Below are positions 1 to 8,212 of a stretch of 64,000 bases of DNA, piece after piece. Position 1 is the stretch's first letter. Each line of letters opens with the position of its first letter. Origin of the DNA: Natrinema amylolyticum (lineage in GTDB: Archaea > Halobacteriota > Halobacteria > Halobacteriales > Natrialbaceae). The stretch lies in the NCBI RefSeq assembly GCF_020515625.1, contig NZ_JAIWPJ010000002.1, forward strand, positions 434,001 through 498,000. Direction: 5' to 3'. The notes under the pieces are model-generated. The model searched no databases. It was not told the DNA's origin and saw only the letters and a list, made by a program, of their open reading frames with translations. A program made the translations under genes and the position numbers.

Positions 1-2
1 AC

Positions 3-458
3 GACATTCCGCTCGCGGTGGCCTCGACCGGCCTCCCGTTCCTGATCGCCCCGATCACGTACCTCTCGGACGTCGGCGACGCCGACCCGGACGCGGCGGC
101 GATCGAAGCGCTCACCGACGATGTCGACGCGACGGGCGTCTATCTCTTCACGTTCGACGCGCTCGAGGCTGAGTCGACGGTCCACGGGCGGATGTTCGCG
201 CCGGGGGCCGGCGTCCCGGAGGACCCCGTCACCGGCACCGCGAGCGGGGCCGTCAGCGCGTATCTCGACCGCTTCGGCGCGTTCGACGGCGATCTGCCCG
301 AGGAACTCCGGCTCGAGCAGGGCCACTACGTCGACCGGCCGGGGATCGTTCGCGTTCGCCTCGACGACGCGGTTCGGGTCGGCGGCCGCGGCGTGACCGT
401 CCTCGACGGCTCGCTGGTCGTCCCCGAGCCCGACGACGACGAAATCCTCGAGGCCTGA
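3..458 (+). CDS. PhzF-family isomerase/epimerase, C-terminal part
   Basis: The reading frame is open from the window edge, so the N-terminus lies outside. The visible 151 residues carry the PhzF signature of the second half of the fold: a glycine-rich stretch (APGAGVPEDPVTGTASGA) that closes the active site, followed by the short beta strands ending in LDGSLVVPE. PhzF-like proteins are cytoplasmic isomerases or epimerases with a diaminopimelate-epimerase fold; the substrate of haloarchaeal members is not known. It ends about 200 bp before the ppsA start, with no sign of an operon. Confidence 0.85.
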   Translation, partial: DIPLAVASTGLPFLIAPITYLSDVGDADPDAAAIEALTDDVDATGVYLFTFDALEAESTVHGRMFAPGAGVPEDPVTGTASGAVSAYLDRFGAFDGDLPEELRLEQGHYVDRPGIVRVRLDDAVRVGGRGVTVLDGSLVVPEPDDDEILEA

Positions 459-658
459 CCGCGCGGCCGTCGTCGGAACGAGAGCGGATTCCGCCGATCC
501 TCACTGTCACCGTGAGACGGCCGTCCAATCGGGACGCGAACCGGTCGGCCGGACGCGTCCGTCCGACGGTCAGAGCGCGATTTACTCGCGTTCGAGTTTC
601 GACTGGGCGCGTCCGTTCGCAACCTTCTTTATTCGTTCCAGTGATCGACTCTATAGAG

Positions 659-3004
659 ATGGCTGTACTCTGGCTGGACGAGATCAGTGCCGGCGACCTC
701 GAGAAGGTCGGCGGTAAAGGTGCCTCCCTGGGCGAACTGACGGGCGCGGGGCTGCCCGTCCCACCGGGATTCGTCGTGACCGCCGGGACCTATCGATCGT
801 TTATCGAAGAGGCCGAAATCGACGAGGAGCTGTTCGCGGCCGTCGACGTCGACGTCGACGATTCGGCCGCGCTGGCCGACGCCGCCGACCGCGCACAGGA
901 ACTCATTCTCGAGACCCCCTTCCCCGACGAGCTTCGGGCGGAGATCCTCGAGAGCTACAGTGAGGTCGGCGACGGCGAGGCGTTCGTCGCCGTTCGGTCC
1001 TCGGCGACGGCCGAGGACCTGCCCGACGCCTCCTTCGCGGGCCAACAGGAGACGTTCCTCAACGTCACCGAGGACGACCTGCTCGACCGCGTTCGGGAGT
1101 GTTGGGCCTCGCTGTTCACCCAGCGAGCGATCTACTACCGCCAGGAGCAGGGATTCGACCACTCGGCGGTGAACATCGCGGTCGTTATCCAGCAGATGGT
1201 CGACGCCGAGAAGTCCGGCGTGATGTTCACGAGCCACCCCTCGACTGGCGATCCGACGATGATCATCGAGGCCGCGTGGGGATTGGGCGAGGCCGTCGTC
1301 TCCGGTGCGGTCTCTCCGGACAACTACGTCATCGACCGCGAGGACCGCTCGATGGACGTGACCGTCGCCGAGAAGAAGGTGATGCACGAGAAAGACGAGG
1401 CCACCGGCCAGACCGTCGAGCGCGAGGTCCCCGAAGACAAGCGCACCCAGCGAGTCATTTCCGACGACGAGATCGACGCGCTGATGGATCTCGGCGAGCG
1501 CGTCGAGGACCACTACGGCGAACCCCAGGACGTCGAGTGGGCGATCGTCGACGGCGACGTCTACATGCTCCAGTCGCGCCCGATCACGACGATCGACGAG
1601 GGGACCGACGATGCCGCGGACGCGACCGGCAGCGTCGACGCCGCGAAGGGCCTGACCGACGGCAGCGGGAGCGTCCAGGCCGCTGACGCCGGCAGTAGCA
1701 GCGCCGAGACCGACGATGCGAGCGGCACCGGCGACGTCATCGTCGACGGCCTCGGCTCGAGTCCGGGAACGGTCAGCGGCCCTGCGAAGATCGTCACCAA
1801 ACTCGACGACCTGGCCAAGGTCAGCGAGGGCGACATCATCGTCACCGAGATGACGATGCCCGACATGGTACCCGCGATGAAACGGGCCTCGGGGATCATC
1901 ACGGACGAGGGCGGCATGACCAGCCACGCCGCTATCGTCTCCCGCGAACTCGGCGTCCCCGCCATCGTCGGCACGACCAACGCCACGACCGTCCTCGAGG
2001 ACGGCCAGGTCGTCACGCTCGACGGCGACAAGGGCTCCGTGCTCGAGGGATCGGAAGTCGATCCGGAGGAGGAGACCGAACCCGTCGAGGAGGTCCGCCC
2101 GCAGTCGCCGGTCAAGCCGATGACCGCGACGGAGGTCAAGGTCAACGTCTCCATTCCCGAGGCCGCCGAACGCGCGGCCGCGACGGGTGCTGACGGCGTC
2201 GGCCTGCTGCGAACCGAGCATATGATCCTCTCGCTGAACCAGACGCCAGAGAAGTTCATCGAGGAAAACGGCGTGGACGACTACATCACGGAACTCGTCG
2301 AGGGCATCCGCGGCGTCGCCGACGAGTTCTACCCGCGTCCCGTTCGCGTCCGCACCCTCGACGCTCCCAGCGACGAGTTCCGCCAGCTCGAGGGCGGCGA
2401 AAACGAACCCGAGGAGCACAACCCGATGCTCGGCTACCGAGGGATCCGTCGCTCGCTCGACCGCACCGACGTCTTCGCCCACGAACTCGAGGCGTTCCAC
2501 CGGCTCTACGAGATGGGCTACGACAACGTCGAGATCATGTTCCCGCTGGTCAACGACGCCGAGGACATCTATCAGGCCAAAGAGTGCATGAAAGAGGCGG
2601 GCATCGACCCTGAGAAGCGGAAATGGGGTGCGATGATCGAGACGCCGGCCTCGGCGCTGTCGGTCGATGAGATGGCCGAAGCCGGTATCGACTTCGCCTC
2701 GTTCGGGACCAACGACCTGACCCAGTACACGCTCGCGGTCGACCGCAACAACGAGCACGTCGCCGACCGCTTCGACGAACTCCACCCCGCCGTGTTGCGC
2801 CTGATCGGTGACGTCATCGAGACCTGTCGCGAACACGACGTCGACACGAGCATCTGCGGACAGGCCGGCTCCAAACCCGAGATGGTCCAGTTCCTCGCCA
2901 AGGAAGGGATCACGTCGATCTCGGCGAACATCGACGCCGTCCGCGACGTCCAACACGAAGTCAAACGCGTCGAGCAGAAGCTCCTCCTCGACTCGGTCAG
3001 ATAA
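659..3004 (+). CDS. ppsA: Phosphoenolpyruvate synthase
   Basis: Makes phosphoenolpyruvate from pyruvate, ATP and water for gluconeogenesis. 781 residues in family order: N-terminal ATP-grasp domain (GGKGASLGEL near residue 20), a swivelling phosphohistidine domain with the catalytic His423 in GGMTSHAAIVSRE, and the C-terminal PEP/pyruvate barrel (TNDLTQYTLAVDR, SICGQAGS with Cys733). A Ser/Ala/Asp-rich linker of about 45 residues (near 320-365) joins the first two domains and is probably disordered. The frame is open further upstream, but the ATG at 659 sits about 28 bp after a TATA-like box (627-633), so the transcript is probably leaderless. Confidence 0.96.
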   Translation: MAVLWLDEISAGDLEKVGGKGASLGELTGAGLPVPPGFVVTAGTYRSFIEEAEIDEELFAAVDVDVDDSAALADAADRAQELILETPFPDELRAEILESYSEVGDGEAFVAVRSSATAEDLPDASFAGQQETFLNVTEDDLLDRVRECWASLFTQRAIYYRQEQGFDHSAVNIAVVIQQMVDAEKSGVMFTSHPSTGDPTMIIEAAWGLGEAVVSGAVSPDNYVIDREDRSMDVTVAEKKVMHEKDEATGQTVEREVPEDKRTQRVISDDEIDALMDLGERVEDHYGEPQDVEWAIVDGDVYMLQSRPITTIDEGTDDAADATGSVDAAKGLTDGSGSVQAADAGSSSAETDDASGTGDVIVDGLGSSPGTVSGPAKIVTKLDDLAKVSEGDIIVTEMTMPDMVPAMKRASGIITDEGGMTSHAAIVSRELGVPAIVGTTNATTVLEDGQVVTLDGDKGSVLEGSEVDPEEETEPVEEVRPQSPVKPMTATEVKVNVSIPEAAERAAATGADGVGLLRTEHMILSLNQTPEKFIEENGVDDYITELVEGIRGVADEFYPRPVRVRTLDAPSDEFRQLEGGENEPEEHNPMLGYRGIRRSLDRTDVFAHELEAFHRLYEMGYDNVEIMFPLVNDAEDIYQAKECMKEAGIDPEKRKWGAMIETPASALSVDEMAEAGIDFASFGTNDLTQYTLAVDRNNEHVADRFDELHPAVLRLIGDVIETCREHDVDTSICGQAGSKPEMVQFLAKEGITSISANIDAVRDVQHEVKRVEQKLLLDSVR

Positions 3005-3159
3005 CTGGCCCCGTCGGCCCCGCCGCATTTTCTGCATCGCCGTCAGTCGCCTCGAGCGGCGCATTTCGGGAGAGGCCGGACGTGCGGTGGAACGCCGACC
3101 GCCCGCTCCCCTGCGGCCGCGGGGAAAGGCCCATGGTGCGGGCTGACTTCAGTTGACAT

Positions 3160-3792
3160 ATGAGCGATCGATCGGACGAGGTGACCGAGAGCCGGGACCG
3201 AGACCCGCCCGCCACCGACGACCTCTTAGAGGAGACGGACCGCCTGCTCTCGGAGTCGGGTGCCGACGTCGGCGATGCGTCCGAATCCGCTGCCCCGCCA
3301 GAGCCGTCCGTCGGTGACGATCCCCTGAATTCTCCGACCGACCGCGATCGCGGACCCGCCGGCACGGCAGCCGAGGAACCGACCGACGGGCCCGAGAACG
3401 ACTCGTCGCGCTCGTGGCTCTCCCCGCTCACCTCGCGGCTCTCGCTCGGTCGATACTTCTCGCCGAAGGAGTACATCGCACTCGTGGGCGTTCTCAGCGC
3501 CGGCTTACTGGCCGGCGAGACCGCGCTACCGTTCGCCGGTCGCACGATCGGCATGTTCGCCGTCGCCTTCACGGTCGGGCTCCTCGCCTCGAAGCGACGT
3601 TACCTCGAGATGGGCGTCGCCGGCGTCTCGGTCGGCGGCGTCGCGGCGGTTCTCTCCAACGCCGTCATCGCCGCCGTCGGCTCCGGACAGACGCTGGTCG
3701 CCGTCGGCGCGACCGTCGGCCTCCTCGCGTCCGTCGTCGGCTACTACTTCGGGCGCGACCTCCGGACCGGGCTCTCGCAGGATATCGACTGA
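3160..3792 (+). CDS. Membrane protein with acidic disordered N-terminus
   Basis: 210 residues. The first ~95 are hydrophilic and rich in Asp, Glu, Ser and Pro, as in many haloarchaeal cytoplasmic tails. After SPKEYIAL come four hydrophobic segments (about residues 105-125, 127-145, 150-170 and 175-195), then a short basic end. No catalytic motif is seen. It follows ppsA by 155 bp on the same strand and converges on the ArsR-type regulator. Function unknown; I recognise only the architecture. Confidence 0.75.
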   Translation: MSDRSDEVTESRDRDPPATDDLLEETDRLLSESGADVGDASESAAPPEPSVGDDPLNSPTDRDRGPAGTAAEEPTDGPENDSSRSWLSPLTSRLSLGRYFSPKEYIALVGVLSAGLLAGETALPFAGRTIGMFAVAFTVGLLASKRRYLEMGVAGVSVGGVAAVLSNAVIAAVGSGQTLVAVGATVGLLASVVGYYFGRDLRTGLSQDID

Positions 3793-3812
3793 GTCCCGTC
3801 GCGCCGTCGGCC

Positions 3813-4472
3813 TCACGCGTTCGTCGTCAGCTCCCAGCCGCGCTCGGTCCGACGCACGACCCCGTTGTCGGCCATCACCTCGAGCAACTCGGCGACGACC
3901 TCGCGGGGCGCGTCAATATCCTCGCTGAGTTCGCCGACCGATTTCGGCTCGGCGCGAACGCTCGCGAGCAGATCGGCGTAAATACGGCTCTCCGGGCCGG
4001 CACCGACGGTCTCGGAGATATCGTCGAGCACGTCACAGAGCCGCCCCTGAACCCATCGCTGGGCCAGCGAGAGTTCGTTCTCGAGTCGCTCGAGATCTTC
4101 CAGCGCGACGAGCAGGTCGTCGAGACCGTCAGTGTCGTCCCAGGAGACGTCGAGCGAGAGGTGCCGACAGGTCGTGATATCGAAGCTATTGTTCGCCGGA
4201 TAGGCGCTCTTGCTCGCGAAGCCGTAGGGCGAGACGGTCACCTCGAGGCGGACGTTCCGGGCGATATGGAAGTACTTTCGCCGCTGGTCGTCGACGCGGC
4301 TCTCGATCAGACCCGCCTCCTCGAGTTTTCGGAGGTGTTCGATAACCGCCTTGGGACTCACGCCGAGGTATTCCGATATTTCGGTCACGTAACAGGGTTT
4401 GCGGGCGAGCAACCGAAGGATTCGTCTTCGGTTTTCGTTCCCGAGTAAATCCAACAACGCGGCGGAGTCCAT
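3813..4472 (-). CDS. ArsR-type winged-helix transcriptional regulator
   Basis: 219 residues. An N-terminal winged helix (LLDLLGNENRRRILRLLARK, then YVTEISEYLGVSPKAVIEHL as the recognition helix, and a basic wing RVDDQRRKYFHI) is followed by a haloarchaeal C-terminal domain and a second short HTH-like segment near the end (SVGELSEDIDAPREVVAELL). I chose the ATG at 4472; an in-frame GTG seven codons upstream is possible. It lies alone between two converging or diverging unrelated genes, so its target is not apparent. Confidence 0.88.
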   Translation of the reverse strand: MDSAALLDLLGNENRRRILRLLARKPCYVTEISEYLGVSPKAVIEHLRKLEEAGLIESRVDDQRRKYFHIARNVRLEVTVSPYGFASKSAYPANNSFDITTCRHLSLDVSWDDTDGLDDLLVALEDLERLENELSLAQRWVQGRLCDVLDDISETVGAGPESRIYADLLASVRAEPKSVGELSEDIDAPREVVAELLEVMADNGVVRRTERGWELTTNA

Positions 4473-4558
4473 CGAGAGAGAGTTAGTGATCACCGCTGAA
4501 AAGCGTGTCTGCTTACTGTACTCGCGGGAGAGCCGGTCCGATCCGGCCGTTACGGGGA

Positions 4559-5851
4559 TTAGCGGCCGGTATCGTTCCCGCCGCCCGCGTCTGCTCCCGG
4601 CTCCTCGTCGGAATCGTCCGTCGAATCGTCGTTCCGTGGACCGGAATCGGCGGATGGTCCCGTCGATCGCTCGTCGTCCGCGTTGCCGGCGGACGTCCCG
4701 TCCTCGGATTCGGCGTTCTCGCCGTCTTCGGAGCCGTTATCGTTTCCCGCACCCTCACCGTTCTCGGAACCGCTACCGTTTCCGCGTTTCTCGCTGTCCG
4801 CGGAGTGCGTTCCGTCGTCTCCGCCCTCGTTGTTCTCGGGTCCGCTCCCGTCTCCGTTCTCCTCGCTGTTTTCGGCCCCGTTTCCGCGTTTGCTTTCACC
4901 TTTCTCGCCGTTCGCGGAGTCGGCGCCCGTCTCGCCGTCCGAAGCTCCGCTTCCGCGTTTCTCACTGTTCGCAGAGCCGTTCTCGTCGTTACCCGTCTCG
5001 CTGTTCGCTGTCCCCTTCCCGTTGTCTCCCTCCTCGTTGTCCTCGGATTTGTGACGGTTGTCCGACCCCTCGCTGTTCTCGGGCCCGTTCCCGTTTCCTG
5101 CACTCTCGCTATTCCCGGGTGCACCGCCATTAGCGTCACCGTTGCCCGTCGCTTCGCTGTTTCCAGGCCCGGTAGCGTTTCTCGCACTCTCGCTGTTTCC
5201 GGGCGTCCTGTCGGCGCTCGAGTCCCCCTTGTCGGCGGGCGGGCCGCGGTCGTCGGGCGGCCCCGCTCCGACACCGGGCGAACCGTTGGACTCAGACAGT
5301 CCTCGAGCGACCGCTGCGACGTCTGGCCCGGCCTCTTCCGAGGCGTTTCGCCGGATCTCCGTCGCGTTCTCTCGAAGCGTCGCGAGTTCGGTCTCGTCGA
5401 GACTGCTGTCGTCGACGGTGCTATTGGTTCGCTCGATCGACCGCTCGAGGCTGGCGATTTCGACGGTCAATTTCGCCATTCGGGACCGATAGGCACCGCG
5501 CGAGAGGTTCTCGCGTTCGTTCCGGAGGTCGGCGCGTTCGGCCTCGAGGGCCCGCAACTGTGCATCGAGTTCGGCCGTCCGATCGCCGACGAGGGCCGCT
5601 TGACTCTCGTTGTCCGCGGTTTCGTACGCCGCTTCGAACATTCCGGTTTCGACCGTTTCCTCCGTATCGGCCGCCGTCGCTTGCATCAGCGTTCCGACGG
5701 ACACGTTCGTCGATGCCGTCTCGGAGTGGTCGGATTGGGACGCGTGGCTGGCCGTCAGCGAACTCACGGCGGCGCCGCTCGCGAGCGGTGCGACCGTGAG
5801 TCCGACGACGGCGATGGCCACGAGGAGAGCGACCGACCGGGTGGTTGTCAT
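4559..5851 (-). CDS. Secreted low-complexity Asn/Gly/Ser/Glu-rich protein
   Basis: 430 residues from ATG 5851. A Sec-type signal (residues ~5-28) precedes a helical part with coiled-coil character (about 75-140, rich in LEAERADLRNERENL), then about 230 residues of degenerate short repeats built on GNSE, ENSE, NGE and GPGNS. The start is supported by a TATA-like box (minus strand, 5876-5884) 27 bp upstream; the in-frame ATG at 5875 would lie inside the box. No enzyme motif is present. A surface or matrix role is plausible but is inference. The high G+C repeat creates long open frames on the other strand, which are not real. Confidence 0.8.
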   Translation of the reverse strand: MTTTRSVALLVAIAVVGLTVAPLASGAAVSSLTASHASQSDHSETASTNVSVGTLMQATAADTEETVETGMFEAAYETADNESQAALVGDRTAELDAQLRALEAERADLRNERENLSRGAYRSRMAKLTVEIASLERSIERTNSTVDDSSLDETELATLRENATEIRRNASEEAGPDVAAVARGLSESNGSPGVGAGPPDDRGPPADKGDSSADRTPGNSESARNATGPGNSEATGNGDANGGAPGNSESAGNGNGPENSEGSDNRHKSEDNEEGDNGKGTANSETGNDENGSANSEKRGSGASDGETGADSANGEKGESKRGNGAENSEENGDGSGPENNEGGDDGTHSADSEKRGNGSGSENGEGAGNDNGSEDGENAESEDGTSAGNADDERSTGPSADSGPRNDDSTDDSDEEPGADAGGGNDTGR

Positions 5852-6248
5852 CAGCTTTGTTGTTGTCCGGAACATACTAAAAAGACGGACCTTCGTTCGA
5901 ATCGTTTACTCCGTTCGAAGAGCAGCCGAGAACCGTTGTGAGCGTTCAAGGCGGCAGTAGTTCCCGTAATTCGGATGGCTCGTCGGGCGGGTTTCGCGCC
6001 TCGAATCGACCGACCGTTACTCACTATTCGGACTGTTTCGCGCGGTCGCAAACGAGTCAATTGAGTGCTACGAACCGCCGTAAACGGAACGGGGAAGCAC
6101 CCGAAGACGACTCCCCGATATCCCGACGGCGTGTCACCGAGTACCTGCCCCGTGATCGAGATCGAGGCTAAGCGATCGGTCTGATTGCACGACCATTTAA
6201 ACGTATTCGCAAACAGTTATGTCTATCCAGATCATGGTACTAGTTAGC
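5852..6248. other. Intergenic region, no gene recognised
   Basis: About 400 bp between the divergent secreted protein and the DUF5802 gene. It holds the leftward TATA-like box at 5876-5884 and the rightward one (tttaaac) near 6195. Short open frames on both strands show no recognisable protein and I leave them out. Confidence 0.6.
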
Positions 6249-6632
6249 ATGTTCGAGGTGTTTTCCCGAAGCTATTATCTCGGACGTCTCTACGTGACCC
6301 CCACCGACGGGGAGCACGCACTCATGCACAGCGAGCAACACGAGCGGATCAACGAGGAAGTGTACGCGACCGGTGACGGGCTCGAGCGCCTCGATACCCC
6401 GCTGGTGATGAAACTCGAGTCCCGGCACTTCCCGGTTCACGGGGCGGCGGACGTCCCGACGAACACGCTCGCGTTGCCCGAATCGATGCTCGAGGGGACC
6501 GACGTTCGGAATCCGCCCTCGCTCCGAGAGGTGTTTCTCGCCCGCCGGGAACGAGCCCGACAGTTACTCGAATTCACCGGCCAGCGGTCAGATAGCGGTC
6601 CGATCGACGACCTACGAAACGCCGGAACCTAG
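6249..6632 (+). CDS. DUF5802 family protein
   Basis: 127 residues starting MFEVFSRSYYLGRLYV, the usual beginning of this small haloarchaeal family of unknown function. No membrane segment or metal motif. In-frame ATGs at 6219 and 6234 exist; the TATA-like box at 6195-6200 would put the RNA 5' end near 6221, so the start at 6219 cannot be excluded, but conservation favours 6249. It is 29 bp upstream of the aVLRF1 gene and probably co-transcribed with it. Confidence 0.8.
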   Translation: MFEVFSRSYYLGRLYVTPTDGEHALMHSEQHERINEEVYATGDGLERLDTPLVMKLESRHFPVHGAADVPTNTLALPESMLEGTDVRNPPSLREVFLARRERARQLLEFTGQRSDSGPIDDLRNAGT

Positions 6633-6661
6633 AAGTAGGCTCGCTTCCCGGTTTCGGCCGG

Positions 6662-7594
6662 ATGCTCGACGAGTTGCTTGGCCGCGCATCGCTCAAGGAC
6701 CGAATCGACGAACTCGAGGACGAAAACGAGCGGTTACGGAAGCGCTACGAGGCCGAATCCGAACGCCGGGCCGAAGCCGCCACCGCCAGACAGGACGCCG
6801 AGGAGCGGGTCAACCGGCTCGAGGACCGGATCGCCCAACTCGAGGGCGAACTAGAGCAGACTAACGAGGCGGAGACCGGACCGACCGTCCGCCACCGCGA
6901 CCAACTGCGAGGTGCCCGCCTCGAGTCGGTGTTCGATCGCCTCGCGTCGTTTCGAACGGGCCCCGAGGGCGCACTGACCGTCGGCGTGGGCGACGATGGA
7001 ATTTCCGAGTCCGTCCGCGCGGAGCTCGAATCCGTTCTCGGCGATCGGATCGCGCTCGTCGACGACGGCGCGCCCTGCCTGTGTTGCGTCGACGACGCCG
7101 GCCTGCTCGCCGTGACCCTCGAGCCGCCGGCCGTCCCCGATCTCGACGCGACCTGGCGCGATCGATTCGCCCTCGAGCGCGAGTGGTTCCTGCCGACCGG
7201 CCGCCACGCGGTCGCGCTCGTCCGGACCGATCTCTTCGCCCTCGGCGTCTACGAGGACGACGAGCGCGTCGACTATCGGGGCTTCGAGAGCGACGTCAAG
7301 GGGAGCCACTCCAAGGGCGGCTTCTCTCAGGCCCGCTTCGAACGGATTCGGGACGGGCAAATCGACGACCACCTCGAGCGCTGCCGGGACGCCCTCGCCG
7401 CGTACGAACCCGACGGTGAGCGCGCCGAGACACCGCTCTATCTGGTCGGCCAGCGCGGCATCGTCGAGACGCTCGTTGCGGAATCGGGGCTCGTGCCGAC
7501 CGCGACGGCCGCCGTCGACGCGACCGGCGATCCGGAGCCGGCGCTCGAGGATGCCGTTCACTCGTTCTGGACGACGGAGCTGCGGGTACTGTGA
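6662..7594 (+). CDS. Archaeal Vms1/VLRF1-like release factor
   Basis: 310 residues. A coiled coil (about 10-66) precedes the VLRF1 domain. Its conserved loop GSHSKGGFSQARFERIR is at about 212-228, with Gln223 in the position equivalent to the GGQ glutamine of eRF1. Members of this family (yeast Vms1, human ANKZF1, archaeal aVLRF1) release nascent peptides from tRNA on stalled large ribosomal subunits by cleaving the tRNA or hydrolysing the ester bond. The role here is by family; the motif and coiled coil are seen directly. Likely co-transcribed with the DUF5802 gene. Confidence 0.85.
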   Translation: MLDELLGRASLKDRIDELEDENERLRKRYEAESERRAEAATARQDAEERVNRLEDRIAQLEGELEQTNEAETGPTVRHRDQLRGARLESVFDRLASFRTGPEGALTVGVGDDGISESVRAELESVLGDRIALVDDGAPCLCCVDDAGLLAVTLEPPAVPDLDATWRDRFALEREWFLPTGRHAVALVRTDLFALGVYEDDERVDYRGFESDVKGSHSKGGFSQARFERIRDGQIDDHLERCRDALAAYEPDGERAETPLYLVGQRGIVETLVAESGLVPTATAAVDATGDPEPALEDAVHSFWTTELRVL

Positions 7595-7621
7595 GCTTCG
7601 AACTCGAGTCCCGACTGATCG

Positions 7622-7816
7622 TCAGTACCCGTCTCCGTTAGTAAAACAGCGGCCGCATCGGTTCACGTCGCCATCGCTGACGGCCTGCTCGACGGGAACC
7701 AGTCGGAGGTGCTCGTGTGCCACGTGCGATGTCGCTCCACAGGTCGTCTGAAAGTCGGACTGCCCGGATTTGTACTTGTGGATCTTGTCCGTCGTCTCGT
7801 TCAGGACACCATTCAT
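7622..7816 (-). CDS. Small haloarchaeal zinc-finger-like protein
   Basis: 64 residues with TTCGATSH, HEHLRLVP and a C-terminal NRCGRCF, so three Cys and several His that could bind one zinc. The ATG at 7816 is preceded by a clear TATA box (minus strand, 7841-7850) about 29 bp upstream, giving a leaderless transcript; an in-frame GTG at 7831 is less likely. It converges on the aVLRF1 gene with a 27-bp gap. Function unknown. Confidence 0.65.
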   Translation of the reverse strand: MNGVLNETTDKIHKYKSGQSDFQTTCGATSHVAHEHLRLVPVEQAVSDGDVNRCGRCFTNGDGY

Positions 7817-8044
7817 GCCATACGTTAGCACAGCTCCAGACTATATAAGTTCATCGTCCGTTGCGCGGCGAGGAGCGTCGAATCGCTCCGGCTATCGAAC
7901 GGAGCGAACGAGTAACGGAACCCGATTCGATACCGAAACCGGCTGTTTCCAGCGCTGAAACGATTATTTACGGGCAGGAACGTCGCTGTCATCGACCCGT
8001 GTCCAACACGTTTTCATTTTCGAACGACGAATGCTCGACCGAGT

Positions 8045-8164
8045 ATGTCTGACTTCGAAACCGTCACGTGCGAGCGGTGTGGTGACGACTTCAAGGCATA
8101 TCCGGACGCCGAAGCCGCGGAGCGGGGATTCTGTAGTCCCGCGTGTGCCCTCGCGGCGACCTGA
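8045..8164 (+). CDS. 39-residue zinc-ribbon mini-protein
   Basis: ATG to TGA gives 39 residues with Cys9-x2-Cys12 and Cys30-x3-Cys34 around an acidic/aromatic core (TCERCGDDF, FCSPACA), a complete four-cysteine metal site. An AT-rich box (near 8010-8020) about 27 bp upstream suits a leaderless start. The codon use is haloarchaeal (GAC, GCC, GAG). Function unknown; such mini-proteins are common regulators or adaptors in haloarchaea. It converges on the IucA/IucC gene, 48 bp away. Confidence 0.7.
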   Translation: MSDFETVTCERCGDDFKAYPDAEAAERGFCSPACALAAT

Positions 8165-8212
8165 TCGGCGACCGGTCTCGAATCCGTTATTTTCGGTCCG
8201 CCGTGCGGTCGG

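Noticed and set aside
629-3064. 811-residue open frame on the minus strand opposite ppsA
   Set aside because: Arises from codon bias of the real gene; its sequence has no domain and ppsA is unambiguous.
4505-5941. 478-residue plus-strand frame opposite the GNSE-rich protein
   Set aside because: It is the antisense of the repeat region; the minus-strand frame has a signal peptide and a placed promoter, the plus one has neither.
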